Origin: an uncultured Clostridia bacterium
Lineage (GTDB): Bacteria; Bacillota; Clostridia; Christensenellales; CAG-138
Assembly: GCA_944366945.1 (NCBI GenBank)
Contig: CALVWJ010000017.1
Coordinates: 1-55,589 of the forward strand
Direction: 5' to 3'
Length of the DNA stretch: 55,589 nt
Each line of letters opens with the position of its first letter. Position 1 is the first letter of the stretch. The notes beneath the pieces were generated by a model. It did not search any database and had not been told where the DNA came from. It saw nothing but the letters and a program-made list of their open reading frames with translations. The position numbers and the translations under genes were made by a program. Of this stretch, positions 46,329 to 53,192 are shown one piece after another.

Positions 46329-48140
46329 TTACACAGCTTCAAACTGCGAATGATACAGTTCCGCATAAAAGCCATTCTTCTGCATCAGTTCCCGATGGGT
46401 TCCCTGCTCTACGATATCGCCTGCGTTGACCACAAGGATCCTATCCGCATTCTGAATGGTTGACAGCCGGTGTGCAATTACAAAACAAGTGCGCCCCTGC
46501 ATCAAGCGCAGCATAGCATCCTGGATACGACGCTCCGTTTGCGTGTCCACGTTGGAGGTTGCCTCGTCGAGGATCAGCATCGGGGAATCGAGCAACATCG
46601 CGCGGGCAATGGTTAGAAGCTGCTTCTGACCTTTTGAGATGTTGGAACCATTGTCCGTCAATACCGTATCATACCCATTGGGCAGCGACATGATATAATC
46701 ATGAATCTTTGCCGCCTTTGCCACTGCAACCACCTTTTCCATGGTTGCATCTTCCCGCCCGTAGGCGATGTTTTCAAACACCGTACCATGGAACAGCCAA
46801 GTGTCCTGCAAAACCATGGTATAAGCAAGGCGCAGGCTTTTACGGGTAACGCCATAAATGTTGTGCTGGTCAATCTTGATTGAGCCGCTCTGCGCATCAT
46901 AAAAGCGCATCAAAAGGTTAATGATGGTGGTTTTGCCAGCCCCGGTGGGGCCAACGATGGCAGTGACCGAACCGCGCGGCGCCTCCAGGTTCAAATTAGA
47001 AAGGATAACCTTACCCGGTTCATAACCAAAGCGTACATTTTTAAGCGAAACATCGCCCTTGACGTGCGCAAGTTCCACGGCATCCGCTGCATCCTCCGGT
47101 TCTGGTGGCTCATCCAGCAGGCGGAACACGCGCTCCGCCGCAGAAAACGCCGATTGCATCTCGGCAAGCAGGTTTGCGAATTCGTTAATCGGCCCGGAAA
47201 ACTTACGGGAATAAAGCACAAACGAGGAGATATTGCCAAGCGATATGGTTCCCGCCATATAGAGCAGTGCACCAAATACGCTAATGAGCGCAAGGGACGA
47301 ATTGTTCACGAAGTTTACCGAAGGACCCATTACAGATGCATAGTAGTCGGCATTGCAATAAGCATCCACTGCCTCCGTATTCTTCTCGTCAAACCGACCT
47401 ATCATCACTTCTTCCCTATGGTAGGCCTTGGTGGTGCGCTGGCCGCTTATCACTTCTTCTACGAATCCGTTAAGCTCACCGAGTTTTTTCGAACGAAGGC
47501 GGAAAAGCGGGCGCACCTTCTTGGCGCGATAGCGCGTGATCAACACGGAAACCGGGATCGTGACCACAAACACCAGGATCAGCACCGGCGAAATGGAAAG
47601 CATCATCACAAGGGAGCCGAGCACTGTGATAAAGCTTGTGCAGATCTGGACGATGTCGCTCGAAAGCGAGGCGTTGATGGTGTCGATATCATAGGAGATA
47701 ATGCTGATGACATCGCCCGTCTGGTGCCGGTCAAAAAAACCGACGGGGAGGGAGACGAGCTTTTCAAACACGTCCTTGCGCATATGGTATACCACGTTGC
47801 GGCTCAAGCGGATCATCAGCCGCGCCAGCGCATAGCTCATGCCCGCAGAAAGCACATAGCAAAGCACCATATACTTTGCGTAATAGAACACCGTCGGGAA
47901 ATCCACATGCCCGGGGCCGGGTTCGATGGCGTCGATCGCCAGGCCGGACAGTTTGGGGCCAATGAGCGCAAGGATGTTGCTCACAATTGTTAAGGCAATC
48001 GCAAGCGCTAACAACCATTTATACTTTTTAAAATACCGCCAGAGGCGCCGCAGGATATATGTTTTTTTAAGCTTTTGCCCTTCGCCACGCAGGGAATGCA
48101 ACGCTGTAGAAGGTTGGTTCGCATTTTGATTCTGTTCCAT
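46329..48140 (-). CDS. heterodimeric ABC exporter, catalytic half
   Basis: A 603-residue half-transporter (BmrD/TM288-like): an N-terminal cytoplasmic extension of about 40 residues, six helices, then an ATPase with Walker A GPTGAGKTT, a degenerate signature ISKGQ (normally LSGGQ) and a canonical Walker B LILDEATSNVD. With the partner gene 15 bases upstream it should form one consensus ATP site (this Walker B with the partner's LSGGQ) and one degenerate site. Likely a multidrug exporter under MarR control. Confidence 0.92.
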   Translation of the reverse strand: MEQNQNANQPSTALHSLRGEGQKLKKTYILRRLWRYFKKYKWLLALAIALTIVSNILALIGPKLSGLAIDAIEPGPGHVDFPTVFYYAKYMVLCYVLSAGMSYALARLMIRLSRNVVYHMRKDVFEKLVSLPVGFFDRHQTGDVISIISYDIDTINASLSSDIVQICTSFITVLGSLVMMLSISPVLILVFVVTIPVSVLITRYRAKKVRPLFRLRSKKLGELNGFVEEVISGQRTTKAYHREEVMIGRFDEKNTEAVDAYCNADYYASVMGPSVNFVNNSSLALISVFGALLYMAGTISLGNISSFVLYSRKFSGPINEFANLLAEMQSAFSAAERVFRLLDEPPEPEDAADAVELAHVKGDVSLKNVRFGYEPGKVILSNLNLEAPRGSVTAIVGPTGAGKTTIINLLMRFYDAQSGSIKIDQHNIYGVTRKSLRLAYTMVLQDTWLFHGTVFENIAYGREDATMEKVVAVAKAAKIHDYIMSLPNGYDTVLTDNGSNISKGQKQLLTIARAMLLDSPMLILDEATSNVDTQTERRIQDAMLRLMQGRTCFVIAHRLSTIQNADRILVVNAGDIVEQGTHRELMQKNGFYAELYHSQFEAV

Positions 48141-48155
48141 ACTTCTTTCCCCCCC

Positions 48156-49880
48156 TTAACCGACGCCGATTTCGCCCATCTGCACGTCATAGATCTCGCG
48201 GTAATCCGGGCATGTTTCAAGCAGTGTTTCATGGGTGCCTGCCCCAATCACGCGGCCGCTGTCAAGCACCAGGATGTGATCTGCATGCAAAATGGAGCTG
48301 ATGCGCTGGGCAACGATGATGGTAGTCGTATCGCGGAAGTTTTGGCGTAACGCGCTGCGTAGCGCCTTATCCGTTTTATAATCGAGCGCGGACGAGCAAT
48401 CGTCCAGCACCAGGATCTCCGGTTTTCCCGCAAGCGCACGGGCGATGAGAAGCCGCTGCTTCTGCCCACCCGATAGGTTAGACCCCTTGGCTGTCAGCAT
48501 ATGGGAAAGGCCGCCTTCCTTGGTTTCGATAAAATCGGCCTGTGCGAATTTTGCGGCAATCAGCAGATCTTCATCCGAAATTCCACGCCCAAAATCCACA
48601 TTTTCACGAATGCTATCGGCAAGGATAAAATCGTTTTGGAACACCACGCCGAACATCGTGTGCAGTTCCTCATCCGGGATGCCTTCGATCCGCTTCCCAT
48701 TAATGCGGATCTCGCCGGAATCCACATCATAGAACCGCATCAGCAGGCTGAGTATGGTAGATTTTCCGCTGCCCGTTGGGCCGATGATGCCAAGCGTTTC
48801 GCCGCGTTTCAAGGCAAAGTTGATGTCGGAGAGATCATCCCGCGTTTTTCCTTTGGCTTTGTTATAGGAAAAGCTTACATTTTTGAACTCCACATGGTAT
48901 TGGCTCGTGCGCGGTGCCGGGTCACCCGGGATGGGTTCCATGGGCGTTTGCAGGATTTCTTCAATTCGCTTCGCACTTGCGGCGCCCTTGGAATAAATCA
49001 TAAACAGGCGCGAAACCATGAGAAGCGCATTGAGCACAATCGTAAAATAGCTGAGGAATGCGATGATTTTTCCCGCCTGGGAAACGCCTGCATTCACGCG
49101 AAATGCGCCAACCACAACCACTGCCGTCAAGCCCAGGTTGAGCAAAAGGCTCATCACAGGGTTTGTTGTGGCCATGATGATACCCGCATGCTGATCGCGC
49201 CTTACGACTTCGCGGTTCACTTCGTCAAAGCACCCTTTTTCATAATCCGTCTTGGAAAGGGCTTTTATCACGCGCACACCGGTCATGTTTTCCTGCACCT
49301 TGCGCACCATGGAGTCCACAGCCTCCTGCACGCTCACATACAGCGGGATGCCTTTACGCGAAACGGTAAACACCACTACGCCAAGAAGCGGCAATGTTGC
49401 AACGAGCACAAGCGTCAGCACGGGCTCAAGGGAAAATGTAACGCAGATGCCTCCAAGCAGCAGGATCGGTGCACGAACGCCAAGGCGCTGCATGCGGTCC
49501 ACCATCTGGTGAACGTTGTAAGTATCGCTTGTAAGGCGGGAAATAAGGGATGGTAGCGTAAAACTGTCCGTTTGGCGGCTGGAAAGATAGGTGACGCGCG
49601 CGTAGGTGTCATGCCGCAGCTTCTGAGTAAAACGGCGGGAAATGCGCGTGGACATGCGGTTGGCAGTTACATTTCCCAATAATGCCACCGCCGCCGCGAT
49701 CATCATAAAGACGCCCCAGATGTAAACCTGCACCATATCCTTTTGCGGCACGATATCATCTAGGATATGGGAAAGCATCCAGGGCAGAAAAAGCTCCGTA
49801 ATGGTTCCTATAAATTTGATTGTAAGCTGCAGGGCAAGCCGCCCATATTGTGGTCGCAGATACTGAAAAACTGTTCTCAT
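48156..49880 (-). CDS. heterodimeric ABC exporter, degenerate-site half
   Basis: A 574-residue partner (BmrC/TM287-like): six helices and an ATPase with Walker A GPTGSGKST, canonical signature NLSGGQKQR, but Walker B ending LVLDDCSSALD, where Asp replaces the catalytic Glu, as in TM287. The complementary defects in the two halves are the hallmark of asymmetric exporters. It starts 10 bases after the marR stop, in one operon. Confidence 0.92.
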   Translation of the reverse strand: MRTVFQYLRPQYGRLALQLTIKFIGTITELFLPWMLSHILDDIVPQKDMVQVYIWGVFMMIAAAVALLGNVTANRMSTRISRRFTQKLRHDTYARVTYLSSRQTDSFTLPSLISRLTSDTYNVHQMVDRMQRLGVRAPILLLGGICVTFSLEPVLTLVLVATLPLLGVVVFTVSRKGIPLYVSVQEAVDSMVRKVQENMTGVRVIKALSKTDYEKGCFDEVNREVVRRDQHAGIIMATTNPVMSLLLNLGLTAVVVVGAFRVNAGVSQAGKIIAFLSYFTIVLNALLMVSRLFMIYSKGAASAKRIEEILQTPMEPIPGDPAPRTSQYHVEFKNVSFSYNKAKGKTRDDLSDINFALKRGETLGIIGPTGSGKSTILSLLMRFYDVDSGEIRINGKRIEGIPDEELHTMFGVVFQNDFILADSIRENVDFGRGISDEDLLIAAKFAQADFIETKEGGLSHMLTAKGSNLSGGQKQRLLIARALAGKPEILVLDDCSSALDYKTDKALRSALRQNFRDTTTIIVAQRISSILHADHILVLDSGRVIGAGTHETLLETCPDYREIYDVQMGEIGVG

Positions 49881-49890
49881 GGTTTTGTTG

Positions 49891-50328
49891 TTAATCCTTC
49901 TTCATTTCATCCAAGCGTTGCTGCGCACGCGCTGCCGCGCGCGCAAGGAGGCTGCTGAACTGCTCCTTCTCTTCTTCACTGAAATCCGCTGTAATGTATG
50001 CATTCCATTCTTGCAGCACTGCGCGCACCTGCGGCAGCACTGCAAGCGCTTTTTCTGTTGGATAAACCTCCATGGCGCGGGAATCGGTTTCACAGGGGCG
50101 GCGTTCCACAAAGCCTTCCTGCTCCAACGCCGCAAGCTGGCGCGTGACGTTGCTTTTGTTTACATAGATCTCCTTGGCGATTGCATCCTGCGTGGTTCCC
50201 GGCGCGCGGCAGACGCGCAGAATATAGGCGCAATGCCGCCCACAAAGGCCTGTGCCCTGCAATCGTTCCGAACGGAATTGGTTGCTGCAGCGGGCGATCG
50301 TCATGATATAGCGGCTGATGCTCGGCAT
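49891..50328 (-). CDS. MarR family transcriptional regulator
   Basis: A 145-residue winged-helix protein: GLCGRHCAYILRVCRAPGTT, QDAIAKEIYVNKSNVTRQL, then LEQEGFVERRPCETDSRAMEVYPT with the wing. It carries cysteines near the N-terminus (SERLQGTGLCGRHC) that could be redox sensitive. It should repress its own operon with the two ABC genes. RBS AAGGAGGGGG. Two tandem palindromes lie just upstream. Confidence 0.93.
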   Translation of the reverse strand: MPSISRYIMTIARCSNQFRSERLQGTGLCGRHCAYILRVCRAPGTTQDAIAKEIYVNKSNVTRQLAALEQEGFVERRPCETDSRAMEVYPTEKALAVLPQVRAVLQEWNAYITADFSEEEKEQFSSLLARAAARAQQRLDEMKKD

Positions 50329-50387
50329 GTTCCCCCTCCTTTTTCAGAATCCATAAAAGAATTGCAATCCTATCCAACATGCAAATT

Positions 50388-50416
50388 GTTGCGTTCGCAA
50401 CAGTTGCGCACGCAAC
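50388..50416 (-). promoter_or_regulatory. tandem MarR operators
   Basis: Two perfect 14-bp palindromes GTTGCG-NN-CGCAAC at 50388-50401 (centre TT) and 50403-50416 (centre CA), offset by 15 bp. They lie 60-90 bases before the marR start and overlap a plausible minus-strand -35 (TTGCGA, 50392-50397). Confidence 0.75.
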
Positions 50417-50512
50417 CATCTTCGCCAGTTTACCATGCCTTTCTCAAAATGTAAAGGGATTTATCAAGATCACTTGAAAATCATCCTTTTCATATTCATA
50501 TGGGTGATTGAA

Positions 50513-50541
50513 TTGACAGGCAAGAGCGCGCATGCTATATT
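50513..50541 (+). promoter_or_regulatory. promoter giving a leaderless kinase mRNA
   Basis: TTGACA (50513-50518), exactly 17 bases, TATATT (50536-50541). The ATG of the next gene begins at 50549, seven bases after the -10, where transcription is expected to start. Confidence 0.7.
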
Positions 50542-50548
50542 CCAATTT

Positions 50549-51154
50549 ATGAAATGGTTTGAAGCAGAATCCGCCATATGCGCGGAAATTGAGCGGCTCC
50601 TCGCTGCGTGCGGCCGCATCGTTATCGCAATGGACGGCAATGCCGCTGCCGGGAAAAGCACCTTTGCAGCGCACATTGCAGAAAAAGCAGCATTCCAATG
50701 CAGCGTAAATGTATTCCACATGGATGATTTTTTCCTGCCCCCTGCCCTGCGCACGCCGGAACGGTTGGGAGAGCCGGGCGGCAATGTGCATTACGAGCGC
50801 TTTGAAAGCGAAGTGCTCGCAGGCATCGCATCGGGGAAGCCATTTTCCTATGGTGTTTTCGATTGCAGCAAAATGGCAATCACGCAGCAAGTAGCCATAA
50901 CCCCAGCAGCACTTTCGATTGTGGAGGGCGCATACAGCATGCACCCGCGTTTTGGCACGCCCTATGATCTGCGCATTTTCCTCTGTGCCACACCACAAAC
51001 GCAACAAGCGCGCATCCTCGCCCGCAACGGAGAAACGATGCTCAAGCGCTTTCTCTCCACCTGGATTCCCATGGAAAATGCCTATTTTCAAGCTTTTTCC
51101 ATTCAAGAGCAATGCGATTTCGTGCTCCATGCAGAAGAGATGCCGGCTATTTAA
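50549..51154 (+). CDS. uridine kinase-like P-loop protein
   Basis: A 201-residue nucleoside kinase-like protein: Walker A DGNAAAGKST, then HMDDFFLPP (the Asp-Asp substrate site of uridine and related kinases) and ERFESEVLAGI. Clostridial relatives are annotated uridine kinase, but the substrate is unproven. The frame is open upstream to 50435, yet ATG 50549 coincides with the expected transcription start, so no ribosome binding site is needed or present. The zinc-ribbon gene follows after 57 bases. Confidence 0.8.
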   Translation: MKWFEAESAICAEIERLLAACGRIVIAMDGNAAAGKSTFAAHIAEKAAFQCSVNVFHMDDFFLPPALRTPERLGEPGGNVHYERFESEVLAGIASGKPFSYGVFDCSKMAITQQVAITPAALSIVEGAYSMHPRFGTPYDLRIFLCATPQTQQARILARNGETMLKRFLSTWIPMENAYFQAFSIQEQCDFVLHAEEMPAI

Positions 51155-51211
51155 GCTCGGGCAGGCTTTTTGCCTTTATTCTTACAAGCATGTTCAATAG
51201 GAAGGGCCGCC

Positions 51212-51778
51212 ATGTTAAAAAACATCTTGATGCGCGCCATTAAGCGCAGCGTAAACCAGGCGGTAACCAACACCGCGCAGAACACGGTTGTAAATGTGGT
51301 TTCAAACACTGTGGGAGAAACAATGGGCGTAACCGCAGGCGAAAGCGCTCAATTCTGCATGCGCTGCGGCGCAGGGCTTACACCCGGCAGCCGTTTCTGC
51401 CCCGATTGCGGTGCACCGGTTTCCCGCCCTGCTTCATTATCCCGCAGGAACCGTGCGCGGCGCATCCCAGACCGCGTATTAAACGCTTATTTTGCAGAAA
51501 TCCTTGCAAGCGAGTTTCCAGAATATGAAGTGCGCAGGGATGTTCCGCCATCCGCTCTCTGCGTTGGCGCAGAAGGTACCTCCATCGATTTTGTGCTTTA
51601 CCAGGGCGGTACACCTGTCGCAGCAATTCCGCTGACGCCGCATAATGGCGATCGGAACCAAGGGTTTTATGGCATGAAGCAGGCATGCTGCGATGCAGGC
51701 GTACCGTTTATCAATTTCTACCGGCATATGCCAAACACGCGCGACTATGTGGTAGCACGCATCCGCAGCTTCCTGTGA
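51212..51778 (+). CDS. zinc-ribbon protein with nuclease-like C-terminal domain
   Basis: A 188-residue protein. An N-terminal amphipathic stretch (1-45, rich in Asn/Thr/Val) precedes a zinc ribbon C49-x2-C52-x10-C63-x2-C66 and a C-terminal domain (about 85-188) with a beta strand pattern SIDFVLYQGGTPVAAIPLTP, reminiscent of the DxxL...VAAIE core of PD-(D/E)XK nuclease-like proteins, but the Glu/Lys pair is replaced (AIPLT), so activity is doubtful. RBS GGAAGGG. It ends 24 bases before the inverted repeat ahead of the reverse transcriptase. Confidence 0.6.
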   Translation: MLKNILMRAIKRSVNQAVTNTAQNTVVNVVSNTVGETMGVTAGESAQFCMRCGAGLTPGSRFCPDCGAPVSRPASLSRRNRARRIPDRVLNAYFAEILASEFPEYEVRRDVPPSALCVGAEGTSIDFVLYQGGTPVAAIPLTPHNGDRNQGFYGMKQACCDAGVPFINFYRHMPNTRDYVVARIRSFL

Positions 51779-51802
51779 AGGAAGGGCGGGCCAATCATAG
51801 TG

Positions 51803-51938
51803 AAAAAGAAAGGGAAACGCGGTTTTCCGTGCCCGCGGCAGGGCGAAGCGGCAGCTGTATCAGCGCTTTGCGGGCAGCCGGCTGCCGTTCAGCCTTGTGT
51901 CAGCATTGCTGACTTCAAAGCATTTTCCCTTTCTTTTT
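51803..51938 (+). ncRNA. structured RNA closed by a 15-bp inverted repeat, upstream of RT
   Basis: AAAAAGAAAGGGAAA (51803-51817) pairs perfectly with TTTCCCTTTCTTTTT (51924-51938), closing 106 bases with several stems: CGCGG-TTTT-CCGTG (51818-51831), TGCCCGC/GCGGGCA (51830-51836 with 51870-51876) enclosing GCGAAGCG/CGCTTTGC, the palindrome GGCAGCCGGCTGCC (51873-51886), and GTCAGC-ATT-GCTGAC (51899-51913). Some stems are alternatives. The arrangement (outer stem, inner hairpins, then an RT gene 22 bases later) resembles retron msr-msd or the template RNA of DRT systems. An unusual terminator with a long loop is the alternative. Confidence 0.5.
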
Positions 51939-51959
51939 TATATTTTATAGGAGGAATGC

Positions 51960-53192
51960 ATGGGCCTTATTGATATGCTTCAAGATGTGCGCGTTTGGCG
52001 CGCATTTCTCGCATACAAGGTAGAAAAAAGCCATCTGGCGCCTGGCGAGCTGGAAGAATGGGAAAGCTTTATTGACAGCGGCGCATTTCGTCCGCTTGCT
52101 GTGCGCATGGCAGAGCCAAATTTCTGCTTTGATCCGCCTAAGAAGCGCCGCATCAACAAAATCGGTTCGGATAAAAAGCGCATCGTATATCAGTTTGGCG
52201 CGGAGGAAAGCCGCATGCTTAAACTCATGGCATATCTGTTGTACCGCTATGATGGCTGCATGCCTGCAAGCTGTTATTCCTTTCGCCGCACGCGCGGCGC
52301 ACATCACGCAATCCGCACGCTGGCGAACACGCAGGGCATCTCGGAATACTATTGCTACAAGCTTGATATTTCGGATTATTTCAACAGCATTGATATTGCA
52401 CGCCTGCTCCCCATCCTTAGGGAAGTGCTTGCGGATGATCCGCCGCTCTATGCGTTCCTTGCGCGCCTGCTTACAGCGGATGAAGCCATAGAAGATAGCG
52501 TGCTTCTCCACGAAAAGCGCGGCGTAATGGCAGGGACGCCGATCTCCCCGTTTCTTGCGAACCTTTATTTGATGGAACTGGACCGGCATTTTGAAGCGCT
52601 GGGGGTTCCCTATGCCCGCTACTCGGATGATATGATCGTATTTGCGCCGACATGGGAAACGCTTATCGAATACCGCGCGCAGCTATGCTCCCTGCTGCAC
52701 CGTTACGGCCTTGCCGTCAACCCGAAAAAAGAGGCTTTTTCCGTGCCGCATGCGGGTTGGGAGTTCCTCGGCGTGCGCTATTGCGATGGGGAAATCGATC
52801 TTTCCCATGCTACGAAAGAAAAGCTCAAAGGCAAGCTGCGGCGCAAAGCGCGCGCGCTCCGGCGCTGGATGTGCAGAAAAGGCGCCACGCCCGAGCAGGC
52901 CATGCGCGCCTATATCCGCATATTCAACAAAAAGTTTTTTGAATGCAGCGACGCCAACGAGCTAACCTGGGCGCGCTGGTTTTTCCCGCTGCTCACTGTG
53001 GATACCGGTTTAAAGGAGATTGATGCTTACATGCAGCAATGCCTGCGCTACATTCCCACCGGACGATATGGCAAGCAAAACTACCGCACCGGCTATGGGA
53101 TGCTCAAGGAATGCGGGTATCGCACGCTCGTCAACGCCTACTATGCCTACCGTGCGGGCAAGCTGCAACTGGTGCCAGCTACGCCCGCGTAA
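51960..53192 (+). CDS. free-standing reverse transcriptase
   Basis: A 410-residue RNA-directed DNA polymerase. Seen: motif A YKLDISDYFNSI (D136), motif B region RGVMAGTPISPFLANLYL (188-205), motif C ARYSDDMIVFA with YSDD at 221-224, motif D/E NPKKEAF and WEFLGVRY. The C-terminal 120 residues (KLKGKLRRKARALRRWM, TWARWFFPL, ALRYIPTGRYGKQNY-like) are a thumb/accessory region shared by stand-alone clostridial RTs. No HNH or maturase X domain, no NAxxH or VTG retron motifs, no DGR repeats nearby. RBS AGGAGG. It overlaps the helicase gene tail to tail by 14 bases. Confidence 0.9.
   Translation: MGLIDMLQDVRVWRAFLAYKVEKSHLAPGELEEWESFIDSGAFRPLAVRMAEPNFCFDPPKKRRINKIGSDKKRIVYQFGAEESRMLKLMAYLLYRYDGCMPASCYSFRRTRGAHHAIRTLANTQGISEYYCYKLDISDYFNSIDIARLLPILREVLADDPPLYAFLARLLTADEAIEDSVLLHEKRGVMAGTPISPFLANLYLMELDRHFEALGVPYARYSDDMIVFAPTWETLIEYRAQLCSLLHRYGLAVNPKKEAFSVPHAGWEFLGVRYCDGEIDLSHATKEKLKGKLRRKARALRRWMCRKGATPEQAMRAYIRIFNKKFFECSDANELTWARWFFPLLTVDTGLKEIDAYMQQCLRYIPTGRYGKQNYRTGYGMLKECGYRTLVNAYYAYRAGKLQLVPATPA

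Noticed and set aside
47064..47993. 309-codon His-rich frame antisense to the ABC exporter
   Set aside because: Complement of a well-defined ABC transporter; composition is that of a reverse-strand artefact.
51803..53192. Bona fide retron
   Set aside because: The RNA layout fits, but the RT lacks the NAxxH and VTG signatures and I cannot identify the branching guanosine context; kept only as a retron-like arrangement.
51212..53192. Diversity-generating retroelement
   Set aside because: No template/variable repeat pair and no target gene with a C-type lectin-like end around the RT.
51960..53192. Group II intron ORF
   Set aside because: No maturase X or endonuclease domain and no domain V/VI-like RNA after the gene; the convergent helicase gene overlaps its end.
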